Assembly: GCF_033955345.1 (NCBI RefSeq)
Contig: NZ_CP138332.1
Location: forward strand, 3,286,001 to 3,350,000
Direction: 5' to 3'
DNA: 64,000 nt
DNA from: Sphingobacterium bambusae
GTDB lineage: Bacteria; Bacteroidota; Bacteroidia; Sphingobacteriales; Sphingobacteriaceae
Part shown: one piece after another, positions 18,608-28,267 of the stretch
Numbering within the stretch: the stretch's first letter is position 1
Layout: every line of letters starts with the position of its first letter
Notes under the pieces: model-generated
Database searches by the model: none
Seen by the model: only the letters and a program-made list of their open reading frames with translations
What the model was told of the DNA's origin: nothing
Position numbers and translations under genes: made by a program

Positions 18608-20266
18608 ATGAAAGTTATGAATAAGAAATTTAGAAAAGTATTATATACAGTAGGGATTTTCGGTAGCCTTATGGCCACAAGTGCCTGCACGAACTTAGAT
18701 GAAAAGGTATATGATACCTTGGTGAATGAGAACTTTTACAATACTAAGGAGGAAGTTATCTCTGCAGTGTTGCGTCCCTACACGCATGCCAATGCTTGGG
18801 CAACACCTGGACAGGATGGATGGTGGCGCCTAAGTGAATATTCCGCAGATCAGTTGGCTTGGCCTGTAAAAGGTCGGCACGGCCAGGATGGTGGTAAATG
18901 GATTAGGTTACACTACCATACATGGACAGGGGATGATGCTGCTATACAGCAGGCATGGAACCTAATGTTTTGGGGAATGGGTTTGTGTACGTCTCCAATT
19001 GAAGCATTGGAAAGCCGTGATGTCGCGACGATGGGTATTACGGACGAGGAAAAAGCAGCATTTATTGCAGAGCTCAAGCTATTCCGTGCTTTTCATTATC
19101 TGAAGATTATGGATCTTTGGGGTAATGTCCCTATTGTCACACAGGTGGGTATTCCTGTTAGTCCTTCCACAGCGCCTAGGACTGAAGTGTTTAATTTCAT
19201 CGAGAAGGAAATTCTAGAAAACATTGATAAAATCCCTGTACTATCAACGGCAATGACTGGTCGTATGTCTAGAGCAGGAGCTTACGCTATGTTGGTGGAA
19301 TTATACTTAAACGCAGAAGTTTGGACAGGTACACCGCGCTGGGATGATTGTATCGCTGCGGCAAACCAATTAATTAATGGTAATGCGGGGGCACAGAATG
19401 GCCAAATGGCATTGGATCCCAACATTACGGATGCTTTCAAGCCGGATAACCATCTGTCAAAGGAAACGATTTTCGCGTTAGCCTACGAGTTCCAAAAATC
19501 CAATACCCAGCCGCAATGGACCGGTGATTTCTTCTACTTTAACCAGCGCGATATTACCGGGGGAGGAAGAAATGGCAATGATGGAACAGTAGTAATTCCA
19601 GGTGTTTATGCCAAATTTCCTACTGCGGATTTACGTAAAACTGCTTGGATGTTGCATGGACCACAGATGCGATTTGATGATCCAACCAAACCGGTGTTAG
19701 GAAGTAATGATGAGTATCAGGGACAGCCGGTGGTTTTTGTAGATAATATCCGTAAAAACCTAGAGGCGATCCGCAATGGTACTGATCCGGAACTTTTACC
19801 TTCCGATATGACGACCGGCGAAGGAACCAGCGGTGTACGGTTCAATAAATACCAATTGGGACATATCGCACATCCGAGCTACAATAGCACCGATTGGCAT
19901 TTCTACCGCCTGACATGGGTTTACTTTGCCAAAGCGGAAGCTTTAATGCGGAAAAATGGTGGAACTGCAACAAGCGAAGCGGTAGATTTGATCAATGCGT
20001 CAAAACGCAGAGCATACAGTGCGGATGACTGGTCAACTTACGCCTATAACACCTCAAATTTGACATTAACCGAGTTGCTTGCGGAGCGAGGACGTGAATT
20101 TATATTTGAAGGATTTAGACGTCAAGATTTGATCCGTTTCGGCCGCTTCCATACCGATTCTTGGTGGGATCACAAACCAACGGATATCAACAAGACCTTG
20201 TTTGCCATTCCAAACAATCAACGTGTATTGAATGCCAACCTAGACCAAAATACAGGATACAATTAA
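18608..20266 (+). CDS. SusD/RagB outer-membrane lipoprotein
   Basis: A SusD-family substrate-binding lipoprotein of about 552 residues. The signal peptide has MNKKFRKVLYTVGIFGSLMA and a lipobox Cys (TSAC), followed by TNLDEKVYDTLVNENFYNT. The C-terminal RagB/SusD signature LLAERGREFIFEGFRRQDLIRFG is clear. It starts 19 bases after SusC; ATGs at 18608 and 18617 both fit. The pair forms a high-affinity importer, but with no enzyme or regulator next to it the substrate is unknown. Confidence 0.93.
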   Translation: MKVMNKKFRKVLYTVGIFGSLMATSACTNLDEKVYDTLVNENFYNTKEEVISAVLRPYTHANAWATPGQDGWWRLSEYSADQLAWPVKGRHGQDGGKWIRLHYHTWTGDDAAIQQAWNLMFWGMGLCTSPIEALESRDVATMGITDEEKAAFIAELKLFRAFHYLKIMDLWGNVPIVTQVGIPVSPSTAPRTEVFNFIEKEILENIDKIPVLSTAMTGRMSRAGAYAMLVELYLNAEVWTGTPRWDDCIAAANQLINGNAGAQNGQMALDPNITDAFKPDNHLSKETIFALAYEFQKSNTQPQWTGDFFYFNQRDITGGGRNGNDGTVVIPGVYAKFPTADLRKTAWMLHGPQMRFDDPTKPVLGSNDEYQGQPVVFVDNIRKNLEAIRNGTDPELLPSDMTTGEGTSGVRFNKYQLGHIAHPSYNSTDWHFYRLTWVYFAKAEALMRKNGGTATSEAVDLINASKRRAYSADDWSTYAYNTSNLTLTELLAERGREFIFEGFRRQDLIRFGRFHTDSWWDHKPTDINKTLFAIPNNQRVLNANLDQNTGYN

Positions 20267-20288
20267 GCAAGTGTAAAATGTAGTGAGA

Positions 20289-20316
20289 AGCCCAGCTCGT
20301 TAGAGCTGGGTTTTCT
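20289..20316 (+). terminator. Intrinsic terminator after the SusCD pair
   Basis: CCCAGCTC (20291-20298) pairs with GAGCTGGG (20303-20310) over a 4-base loop, followed by TTTTC. It lies 25 bases after the SusD stop and before the convergent thioredoxin pseudogene. Confidence 0.8.
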
Positions 20317-20351
20317 TATTTATCCTAGATTCGGCGATGTTAACGATAGGA

Positions 20352-21402
20352 TTAAAACAAATATTTTTCCAAAAGTTCCTCTAATAGTCCGGCTCTGGCT
20401 CCGCGAGCGATGATCGTGCCGTCGGGGGCTAGGAGAAAGCTATCCGGGACAGCATGTATGTAGAGTGATTTGGCAAAGCCATCATCCCAGCCCTTCAAGT
20501 CTGATAGTTGCGTCCAGGGCAAGTTATCTTCTTCAATGGCTTTGAGCCAATCTTTTTTACGCATGTCTACCGAGATGGCTACAATGTCAAAACCTTTATC
20601 CTTAAAGCGTGCATAGGTTTTTAGTAGATTGGGGTTTTCTTTCCGACATGGCCCGCACCAACTTGCCCAAAAATCAATCAGTATGTATTTCCCGTTTTGA
20701 ATGGCAGATAATCTGACCAGATCGCCTTGCTCATTGGGCAATTGGAAATCGGGGAATTTCATACCAAGCGCTGTTTTTTCCGCTACCTGCAACCTGCTCG
20801 CGATGTCCTGATAGATATAGCTGTGCTGGAAATTAGCTTCGAATTTTGGGAGGGTACTTTTGATATAATCCCAATCGACCTGCGCAGAGGAAACAAATCC
20901 CTTCATGGCGAATAGAGCATAGTAATTGTCGGTGTTGGCCAATATAAAATCTTTGTCGTATTGCCGTTCAGCAGCTTGATCCAGATGTTTTATGCCTTCC
21001 AAATGGACTCTAGAAAGGCTATCTATAGCGGAGTTCCAGATTTTGAAGTTCTTAGCACCTTTCTTCCAATTTGAAACCGTGAAACCGGATATCTTTTCCT
21101 GGCTCTAACCACGTTTCATAGACCGAAAAAGGCCCTACGATACGCGGATCATACTTGTCTTTGATTGCAATAAACAGACGACTAGGTTCGCTCAGTTGAC
21201 CGCTGATCGTGAAGCTGCCATCTTTGCCTAAATAGATGCTATCCACGATACTGGAGTCCCGATCTTTATATTGGAAATAATACAGCGCATTTTCGGTGCT
21301 GTCTATTTTACCCTGAAAGGTGAAGGGCTTGCGGCTCTGGGCCGAAGCGTGAATAACGGATAAGCATACAACGCTAATGTAGAGAATAAAGAATTTGTTC
21401 AT
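20352..21402 (-). pseudogene. DUF4369-TlpA-type thioredoxin lipoprotein/secreted protein, frameshifted
   Basis: Two fragments of one gene. The 5' part (21052-21402) encodes a signal peptide (MNKFFILYISVVCLSVIHASA) and a DUF4369 domain and stops at TAA 21052-21054. The 3' part (20352-about 21060, another frame) encodes the linker and a complete redoxin domain with WCGPC. Removing one A from the run at 21060-21062 joins them without a stop, giving about 350 residues, near the usual length. The family reduces periplasmic disulfides. The 3' part alone has only a TTG start and no signal peptide, so it is probably inactive. The lesion could also be a sequencing error. Confidence 0.8.
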
Positions 21403-21554
21403 CGCTTATAAAGAGTTGGTTAATATAAAGATAGTTTATAAAATTCAAACATAAGTGAATGTGAGGTGATTCTTTTTTCATGCATAAAACCCAAACGAAA
21501 TCCTGAATTACTTGTTTTCTCTTTGCACGCCCTTTCAATGTAATATCTAATGTG

Positions 21555-21562
21555 TAACTTTG
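21555..21562 (+). promoter_or_regulatory. -7 promoter element of ispH
   Basis: TAACTTTG matches the Bacteroidota -7 consensus TAnnTTTG exactly and ends three bases before the ispH ATG at 21566. It argues for that ATG over the in-frame TTG at 21560, and for a transcript with almost no leader. TTTC at 21533-21536 could be a poor -33 element. Confidence 0.6.
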
Positions 21563-21565
21563 TGT

Positions 21566-22414
21566 ATGGCTAAAAATCTTCAAGTAACAATCGATAAGGA
21601 CTCTGGCTTTTGTTTTGGGGTGGTGTATGCCATCGATATGGCCGAGGAGATCCTCGAAGAGGATGGTTATCTGTATTGCCTAGGCGATATTGTGCACAAC
21701 GATGAAGAGGTAGCGCGCTTGCGTGCTAAAGGCCTGCGCATTATCGGGCATGAAGACCTTGCTACCCTGAGCAACGAAAAGGTATTGATACGTGCACATG
21801 GAGAAGCGCCGGAAACCTACAGAACGGCGCTGGAAAATAATATTACCCTGATCGATGCCTCCTGCCCCGTGGTATTAAAGCTGCAAAACCGAATCAAAAC
21901 GTCCCATGATGACAACGAGAAGATCTTGATTTTTGGAAAGCATGGACATGCTGAAGTTATCGGTTTGCAGGGGCAAACCAATAATGAAGCCCTTGTTTTT
22001 CAGGATTTGGAGGAGTTGGATCATGCCGAACTGCCTGCTTCTTTCACGCTATATAGCCAAACGACTAAAAGCGTGGATAAGTTCTATGCGATCAAGGAGG
22101 AGCTGATAAAAAGAGGATACGAAGTAAAGGCGAATGACACGATCTGTCGGCAGGTTTCCAATCGATATGAAGATTTGGGCGACTTTGCACGGCAGTATGA
22201 TAAGATTGTCTTTGTTTCGGGCAAAAAATCTTCGAATGGCAAGGTACTTTATGATGTGTGCCGACAGGCCAACCCTAACAGTTACTTTATCTCGGATCCG
22301 GCAGAGCTGGACGCGACCATTTTTCAGGAAAATGAATCCGTGGGTATCTGCGGTGCTACCTCAACGCCTATGTGGCTGATGAAAGACGTAAAGGAAAACT
22401 TGGAAGCCTTGTAG
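21566..22414 (+). CDS. ispH: 4-hydroxy-3-methylbut-2-enyl diphosphate reductase
   Basis: A 282-residue IspH (LytB), the last enzyme of the MEP isoprenoid pathway: it reduces HMBPP to IPP and DMAPP using a 4Fe-4S cluster. Cluster cysteines are C16 (SGFCFGV), C100 (DASCPVV) and C194 (TICRQV). The family motifs AHGEAPE, GKHGHAE and SQTTKS are present, and the C-terminal signature CGATSTPMWLM starts at C262. The start at 21566 is chosen because of the promoter element just before it. hemH follows 69 bases later but has its own -7 element. Confidence 0.95.
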   Translation: MAKNLQVTIDKDSGFCFGVVYAIDMAEEILEEDGYLYCLGDIVHNDEEVARLRAKGLRIIGHEDLATLSNEKVLIRAHGEAPETYRTALENNITLIDASCPVVLKLQNRIKTSHDDNEKILIFGKHGHAEVIGLQGQTNNEALVFQDLEELDHAELPASFTLYSQTTKSVDKFYAIKEELIKRGYEVKANDTICRQVSNRYEDLGDFARQYDKIVFVSGKKSSNGKVLYDVCRQANPNSYFISDPAELDATIFQENESVGICGATSTPMWLMKDVKENLEAL

Positions 22415-22470
22415 AACGTCATGTTAGTCTCATTTTCAAATACCTATCCACGGTTCCTATAAATAATAAT

Positions 22471-22478
22471 TATTTTTG
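22471..22478 (+). promoter_or_regulatory. -7 promoter element of hemH
   Basis: TATTTTTG matches TAnnTTTG and lies five bases before the hemH ATG (22484). No TTTG is seen at the -33 distance. Confidence 0.45.
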
Positions 22479-22483
22479 TATTA

Positions 22484-23509
22484 ATGAGTAAGAGCGCGAC
22501 GAAGGGGGTTCTTTTAGTGCAACTTGGCACGCCCGACGCCCCCACCACGCCCGATGTGCGTAGATATTTGACAGAATTTTTGATGGATCCGCGGGTAATC
22601 GATATTCCTATCGTTGGCCGAACCTTATTGGTAAAAGGTCTTATTGTTCCCCGCCGAGCACCGAAATCTGCAGCTACCTACCGCACGATATGGGATGAAA
22701 AAACGGGCTCGCCTTTGATGTACTATAGCGAGCTACAACGCGATTTGCTGCAACAGGAATTGGGCGATGAATACCATGTGGAGCTCGCTATGCGCTATCA
22801 AAATCCTTCCATTGCTCATGCCCTGAAAAATATGGAATCCATGATGCTGGAGTCTATCCGCGTAATTCCACTTTTTCCGCAATATGCCTCGGCTACTAGC
22901 GGATCGGTGATTGACAGGGTGATGGAGGTGATGCGTACTTGGCAGTATTTTCCGCAGGTATCCTTCGTGAGCAACTACTGCGACGACGAGGAGATGTGTG
23001 AAACCTATGCGGACCATGCTAAGCGCCACGATATAGATTATTATGATCATATCCTGTTCAGCTACCACGGTTTGCCTGTTAGGCAACTGGGAAAGGTTGA
23101 TCCTTCTGGCGAGCTGAGCTGTCCCGATAGGGGATGTGACAGCTGCCGCGTGGAAAAGAAAAGCTACTGTTACCTCTCGCAATGTTATGCGACCACACGT
23201 ATGATTGCTTCCAAACTGGGGCTTTCTGAAGATCGCTACACCCTATGCTTCCAATCTCGATTGGGCAAGACACCTTGGATACAGCCTTATACCTCGGATA
23301 CCTTGCATCAATTGGCAGAAAAAGGCGTGAAGAAACTCTTGGTGTTCAGTCCGGCTTTTGTGGCCGATTGTATTGAAACCTTGGATGAGATCCAAGTGGA
23401 ATACGCGAATGAATTTAAAGAACTGGGCGGAGAAGAGGTGGCCATGGTGGAAAGCCTCAATGACGACCCAAAATGGATAGGCGTCCTCAAACGTCTTGCA
23501 CAAGGTTAA
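22484..23509 (+). CDS. hemH: Ferrochelatase
   Basis: A 341-residue ferrochelatase that inserts iron into protoporphyrin IX (or coproporphyrin III, depending on the pathway). The N-terminus GVLLVQLGTPDAP, the catalytic His in FSYHGLP and the acidic site in DCIETLDEI are typical. An unusual Cys-rich stretch at about residues 208-229 has the spacing CX4CX2CX7CX4C (CPDRGCDSC ... CYLSQC), which could hold zinc or an iron-sulfur cluster. Length is normal. The next gene starts 11 bases after the stop, so they may share a transcript. Confidence 0.95.
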   Translation: MSKSATKGVLLVQLGTPDAPTTPDVRRYLTEFLMDPRVIDIPIVGRTLLVKGLIVPRRAPKSAATYRTIWDEKTGSPLMYYSELQRDLLQQELGDEYHVELAMRYQNPSIAHALKNMESMMLESIRVIPLFPQYASATSGSVIDRVMEVMRTWQYFPQVSFVSNYCDDEEMCETYADHAKRHDIDYYDHILFSYHGLPVRQLGKVDPSGELSCPDRGCDSCRVEKKSYCYLSQCYATTRMIASKLGLSEDRYTLCFQSRLGKTPWIQPYTSDTLHQLAEKGVKKLLVFSPAFVADCIETLDEIQVEYANEFKELGGEEVAMVESLNDDPKWIGVLKRLAQG

Positions 23510-23519
23510 AATTGATACG

Positions 23520-24800
23520 ATGCTGATATTTAATGCGATATTACTGCTATGCTTTGATTTCTATATTTTCTTTGCGCTACGCGCGACGAAAATTAAGCTG
23601 GTCAAGAAGAAGTGGTTCTCTATTATATGGTGGGCCTATTCTGTTGGCTTGCTTTTAGGTCTGTTGATCTCCACAAGTTTTGATCTTCCGCTTTCTATAC
23701 GTTCTGTGGTACTTGTCGCATTTTTTATGACCGCGGTATGTAAGTTTATCTTCATTCTTATTTTGCTGATCGATGACTTGCGCCGCGGCGGATTATGGAT
23801 AGCTCGGCTTTTTGTTCCTGCAAAAAGCAACACCGAAGAGGTGCCCGTAGCTAAATCCTCAGAAGAAACATTGCCGGATGCACCGCGTAATGGCATCACG
23901 CGATCGGAATTTTTAACCAAGTCAGGCCTTATCGTGGCCTCGCTGCCAATCATTCCGCTATCTTGGGGGATTATTTCTGGAGGATATGACTATCGTGTTC
24001 GCCGGCAGAAGCTTTATCTCCCAGACTTGCCAGCGTCTTTTCATGGGCTACGGATTGGACAGATTTCTGATGTGCACTCTGGATCGTTCTACAATAAGAA
24101 AGCGGTATTGGGTGGCGTAGAAATGCTGTTGGGTGAAAAGCCAGATGCCATATTTTTTACCGGTGATTTGGTGAATAATGTGGCGCCTGAAATGCGCGAC
24201 TACCAGGATATCTTTGCTAAAGTGAAGGCTGATTTGGGTGTTTTCTCCGTTTTGGGAAACCATGATTATGGAGATTATTACTACGGTAAGGAAGATTCAC
24301 CGGCCAAACGCAAGAACCTACAAGACCTGATTGATACCCATAAAGTTATGGGATGGGATCTGCTGATGGATGAACACCGGATGTTGACCATGGGCGGCGA
24401 TCAATTAGCGATTGTGGGCGTGCAAAATTGGGGTGCAGGACTTCGCTTCCCCAAGAAGGGCGATCTCAAGAAAGCTTTGCTGGGCACGGAGGAATCTGCC
24501 GTGAAATTGTTGTTGTCGCATGATCCATCGCATTGGCGTGCGCAGGTGTTGGATACCGATGTTGACGTGATGTTTGCCGGACACACCCACGGGATGCAAT
24601 TCGGTGTACGCGGGGAGCATTTCCAGTGGAGCCCTGTCAAATATATCTATAAGGAGTGGGCGGGTTTGTATGAAGAACAAAAGCAGCAGCTTTATGTCAA
24701 TGTAGGTTATGGATTTTTAGGTTATCCCGGTCGGGTGGGCATTCTGCCCGAGATCACGATATTTGAGCTGATCAAGGGGAATAAGCCACTTATATCTTAA
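23520..24800 (+). CDS. Membrane-anchored metallophosphoesterase (YkuE-like)
   Basis: A 426-residue protein. Three N-terminal membrane helices (about 1-90) and a fourth hydrophobic stretch (GLIVASLPIIPLSWGIISGG) precede a calcineurin-like domain with all metal motifs: ISDVHSG, FTGDLVNN, LGNHDYGD, LSHDPSHW and AGHTHGMQ. Homologous YkuE-type proteins are extracytoplasmic phosphohydrolases, and the layout here places the domain outside the inner membrane. The substrate is unknown. An in-frame TTG lies at 23496 inside the hemH end; the ATG at 23520 is preferred. The unit ends in the terminator at 24821. Confidence 0.9.
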   Translation: MLIFNAILLLCFDFYIFFALRATKIKLVKKKWFSIIWWAYSVGLLLGLLISTSFDLPLSIRSVVLVAFFMTAVCKFIFILILLIDDLRRGGLWIARLFVPAKSNTEEVPVAKSSEETLPDAPRNGITRSEFLTKSGLIVASLPIIPLSWGIISGGYDYRVRRQKLYLPDLPASFHGLRIGQISDVHSGSFYNKKAVLGGVEMLLGEKPDAIFFTGDLVNNVAPEMRDYQDIFAKVKADLGVFSVLGNHDYGDYYYGKEDSPAKRKNLQDLIDTHKVMGWDLLMDEHRMLTMGGDQLAIVGVQNWGAGLRFPKKGDLKKALLGTEESAVKLLLSHDPSHWRAQVLDTDVDVMFAGHTHGMQFGVRGEHFQWSPVKYIYKEWAGLYEEQKQQLYVNVGYGFLGYPGRVGILPEITIFELIKGNKPLIS

Positions 24801-24820
24801 AGAATATTTAAATTCTTGTT

Positions 24821-24849
24821 AAGCCTATGTTTTTCATAGGCTTTTTTTT
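24821..24849 (+). terminator. Intrinsic terminator after the phosphoesterase gene
   Basis: AAGCCTATG (24821-24829) pairs perfectly with CATAGGCTT (24835-24843) over a T5 loop, followed by a further T run. It separates ispH-hemH-phosphoesterase from the gal operon. Confidence 0.88.
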
Positions 24850-24890
24850 GATTTCTAATTTAAAAAGGAGATATTTATAAAAATCTAGCC

Positions 24891-25931
24891 ATGCTTAATT
24901 TTTCAGAACAACCACACAAACGTAAAAACCTATTAACAGGGGAGTATATCTTGGTTTCACCACATCGCAGCAAGCGTCCGTGGCAGGGACAAGTAGAAGA
25001 TTTAGCTCCGGATGATCGTCCGCAGTACGATCCCAAATGTTATTTATGCCCCGGCAATGCCCGGGCCGACGGTACTATCAATCCAGATTATAAAGACAGT
25101 TTTGTCTTTGTCAACGACTTTTCAGCTTTATTGGAAGACAGCTCCTTGGATACCTTCAATGAGGACAATCTGCTACAGGCAGAAGCCGAACGCGGAATCT
25201 GTAAGGTGATATCCTTTTCGCCAAGGCACGACCTGACTTTGCCGCAGATGAGTCCGACAGAGATCAAGGCCGTTGTCGATCTATGGCAACGGGAATTCCG
25301 CGAACTTGCTGAACACGACTGGATCAAGTACATTCAGATTTTCGAGAACAAAGGCAGTATTATGGGCTGTAGCAATCCGCATCCGCATGGGCAAATTTGG
25401 GCGCAAAGCTCCCTGCCCGTCGAGATACAGAAGGAAAGCGAGCAGCAAGCTATCTATTTCCAAAAAAACAGCCGCACCTTATTACAGGATTATCTGGCTC
25501 TTGAATTGAAAAAGGACGAACGTATCATCGTGAACAATGAACATTTCGTGGCACTGGTGCCTTTTTGGGCGGCTTGGCCTTACGAAACCATGATCATCAG
25601 TAAACGTGCTGTGCCTTCCATCCTAGAATTTACCGAAGCAGAGAAGGAAGATCTGGCCAAGACCTTGCAGGAGTTGACCATTCGCTACGATAATATTTTC
25701 AAGACGTCTTTCCCGTATTCAGCGGGTATGCACCAAGCGCCAGTCAATAGCGGCGATCAGCCAGAATGGCATTGGCATATGCATTTTTATCCGCCCTTGT
25801 TGCGTTCTGCAACAGTAAAGAAGTTTATGGTCGGCTACGAGATGTTGGCCAACCCGCAACGTGATATCACACCAGAACAGGCCGCAGATACCTTAAAACA
25901 ACAAGCAACGGTACATTACAAAGCACAGTAA
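24891..25931 (+). CDS. galT: Galactose-1-phosphate uridylyltransferase
   Basis: A 346-residue GalT of the Leloir pathway: it swaps UMP between UDP-glucose and galactose 1-phosphate. The catalytic motif N162-P-H164-P-H166-G-Q168 is intact, with H166 the nucleophile that carries UMP. C50 and C53 (CYLC) match the zinc-binding pair. Conserved HQAPVN and EWHWHMHFYP follow. First gene of galT-galK-galM; galK starts one base after its stop, so translation is probably coupled. Confidence 0.96.
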   Translation: MLNFSEQPHKRKNLLTGEYILVSPHRSKRPWQGQVEDLAPDDRPQYDPKCYLCPGNARADGTINPDYKDSFVFVNDFSALLEDSSLDTFNEDNLLQAEAERGICKVISFSPRHDLTLPQMSPTEIKAVVDLWQREFRELAEHDWIKYIQIFENKGSIMGCSNPHPHGQIWAQSSLPVEIQKESEQQAIYFQKNSRTLLQDYLALELKKDERIIVNNEHFVALVPFWAAWPYETMIISKRAVPSILEFTEAEKEDLAKTLQELTIRYDNIFKTSFPYSAGMHQAPVNSGDQPEWHWHMHFYPPLLRSATVKKFMVGYEMLANPQRDITPEQAADTLKQQATVHYKAQ

Positions 25932-25932
25932 C

Positions 25933-27090
25933 ATGATTTCCAAAGAACAACTAGAACAAAGATATAACGACGTTTTTGACAGTAAACCTACGCATGTCGT
26001 GCGTTCGCCGGGCAGGATCAACATCATCGGCGAGCATACTGATTATAATGAAGGTTTTGTGTTGCCTACGGCAATTGACAAGGCTATCTATGTAGCGGTA
26101 GGCAAAAGAGAAGATGACCTTATTCGCCTTTATGCCGAGGATTTTAAAGCCTATTTTGAGCTCGCATTGAGCGATATCAAACCGGTGGAAGAGGGCTGGC
26201 CAAACTACATCTTGGGGGTAGTGAACCAACTGCTTGAGCGTGGCCTGCCTGTGGGAGGCTTTAATATGTATGTTGATGGCGACGTACCCTTAGGTGCAGG
26301 ATTATCTTCATCGGCAGCCTTGGAATGTGCCGCTGGCTTTGCCTTGAATGTGCTTTTTGATCTGCAGTTGCAGCGAGTGGATATTGCCAAGATAGGACAG
26401 TTGGCCGAGCATACCTATGCAGGAGTAAAATGTGGTATTATGGATCAGTTTGCCTCGGTTATGAGCAAGGCTGGGCATGTGGTGAAACTGGATTGTCGTG
26501 ATCTTTCTTTCGCATACACCCCTTTGGAGCTTGGTGACTACGCTATTCTTTTGTTGAATACGAATGTGAAGCATTCGCTAGCGTCATCGGCCTACAACGA
26601 CCGACGGGAATCCTGTGAGGAGGGTGTGCGCTTGGTGCAAGCGAAGTATCCGGCGGTGAATAGCTTGCGGGATGTATCGGTAGCCATGCTGGATGAGCTT
26701 GTTCAATCCGTTGATGCGGATATCTACACGAAAAGCCGCTTTGTGGTCGAGGAAAACCAACGCTTGAACGATGCCTGCGCAGCGTTGGAGCGTGGCGATC
26801 TGGAGGAATTGGGACGGCAGCTGTTTCGTGCACATGAAGGCCTGAGCAAAGAATATGAAGTAAGTTGCCCCGAGTTGGACTTCTTGGTGGAGTATGTACG
26901 TGAATTTCCGGAGGTACTCGGTGCGCGTATGATGGGTGGCGGCTTTGGCGGCTGTACCATCAATCTAGTAAAGAAATCCTTTCAAGACCTCCTTATCGAG
27001 CGATTGACACCCATATACCAGTCGAAATTTGGGCTGGATTTGACAGCCATAAAAGTAGTTCCATCCAACGGAACGGAAATATTGATATAA
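25933..27090 (+). CDS. galK: Galactokinase
   Basis: A 385-residue GHMP-family kinase that phosphorylates galactose at C1. The galactokinase signature R28-I-N-I-I-G-E-H-T-D37 binds the sugar, PLGAGLSSSAALE (about 119-131) is the ATP-binding GHMP motif, KCGIMDQFAS carries the catalytic Asp, and GGGFGGCTINL is the third motif. Its start lies directly after the galT stop. Length is normal. Confidence 0.96.
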   Translation: MISKEQLEQRYNDVFDSKPTHVVRSPGRINIIGEHTDYNEGFVLPTAIDKAIYVAVGKREDDLIRLYAEDFKAYFELALSDIKPVEEGWPNYILGVVNQLLERGLPVGGFNMYVDGDVPLGAGLSSSAALECAAGFALNVLFDLQLQRVDIAKIGQLAEHTYAGVKCGIMDQFASVMSKAGHVVKLDCRDLSFAYTPLELGDYAILLLNTNVKHSLASSAYNDRRESCEEGVRLVQAKYPAVNSLRDVSVAMLDELVQSVDADIYTKSRFVVEENQRLNDACAALERGDLEELGRQLFRAHEGLSKEYEVSCPELDFLVEYVREFPEVLGARMMGGGFGGCTINLVKKSFQDLLIERLTPIYQSKFGLDLTAIKVVPSNGTEILI

Positions 27091-27105
27091 ACCTTAATAA
27101 ATCCC

Positions 27106-28248
27106 ATGATGAAAAAAACATTGCTGTTAATAGGCTTGGCGACGAGCCTTTCTTGGACGGCTTGCCAAAATCAAGCGAACAAAACTACAACGGATACCGA
27201 GCTTTCGGACAGCGGCTTTACCGCCACGATCGACGGTCAGGAGGCTAAGCTGTTCACCTTGCAGAATAGCAAGGGGGCAAAGGCTACCTTTACCAATTTT
27301 GGCGCGCGTATTGTCTCGCTTTGGGTGCCTGATAAGGATGGGAAATTAACAGATGTTGTGCTTGGATTTAACAAGGCCGTGGATTACCACAATCCGGAGG
27401 AACCTTATTATGGAACGATTGTAGGGCCTTTTGGTAACCGTATCGCTAAAGGCAAATTCTCCTTAGATGGGGAAGAGTTCACCCTGCCCACGAATAATGG
27501 AGCAAACACCTTACACGGTGGATTTAAAGGCGTGCATTTTGCTGCTTGGGAAGGAAAGCAGGAAGGCGAGAATAAGTTGACCTTTTCCTACACACTGCCA
27601 GACAAAAATGAGGGTTTTCCCGGGAATATTGCCATGACTGTGACCTACACGTTGACAGATGACAATGCATTGGAGATTGCCTATAGCGCGACGACGGATA
27701 AGAAAACCGTGGTAAACCTGACGAATCATGCTTATTTCAACTTGAATGGTGAGGGTAGTGGTACCATCTTGAACCATAGCTTGCAAATCTATGGCGATCA
27801 ATATACGCCTGTAGATAGCACCTTGATTCCCACCGGCGAATTGGCGGCTGTAAAAGGTACGCCCTTTGATTTCTCACAGGCTAAGACCATTGGTCGTGAT
27901 ATTGAGCAGAAGGACGAGCAATTGCGCTATGGCGGAGGATATGACCACAATTTTGTGCTTCGCGGCGATAAAGTGGATCAGCTAAACCACGCTGCTACCT
28001 TAATTGGTGATAAAACAGGGATCAAGATGGATATTTATACCGAAGAGCCTGGTTTGCAGTTTTATAGCGGGAATTTTATGGCCGAGAAGGTGACCTTGAA
28101 GAACGGCAAAAAAGATGCCTTCCGCACAGGATTGTGTTTGGAAACGCAGCACTTCCCAGATGCGCCGAATCAAACGAGTTTTGCCTCTACCGTTTTGGAG
28201 CCCGGACAAACGTATACGACAAAGTCGATTTACAAATTTAGTTTGTAA
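27106..28248 (+). CDS. galM: Aldose 1-epimerase, lipoprotein form
   Basis: A 380-residue mutarotase that interconverts alpha and beta anomers of galactose and glucose. Family motifs are FGARIVSLWVPD, NRIAKGKF, the catalytic His in NLTNHAYFNL, GGYDHNFVL and the catalytic Glu in CLETQHFPDAPN. Unlike the cytoplasmic E. coli enzyme it has a signal peptide with lipobox Cys20 (SWTAC), so it should work in the periplasm or on a membrane face, converting sugar before import. It ends the gal operon. Confidence 0.94.
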   Translation: MMKKTLLLIGLATSLSWTACQNQANKTTTDTELSDSGFTATIDGQEAKLFTLQNSKGAKATFTNFGARIVSLWVPDKDGKLTDVVLGFNKAVDYHNPEEPYYGTIVGPFGNRIAKGKFSLDGEEFTLPTNNGANTLHGGFKGVHFAAWEGKQEGENKLTFSYTLPDKNEGFPGNIAMTVTYTLTDDNALEIAYSATTDKKTVVNLTNHAYFNLNGEGSGTILNHSLQIYGDQYTPVDSTLIPTGELAAVKGTPFDFSQAKTIGRDIEQKDEQLRYGGGYDHNFVLRGDKVDQLNHAATLIGDKTGIKMDIYTEEPGLQFYSGNFMAEKVTLKNGKKDAFRTGLCLETQHFPDAPNQTSFASTVLEPGQTYTTKSIYKFSL

Positions 28249-28267
28249 GCTAAATAAGAACTAAAAG

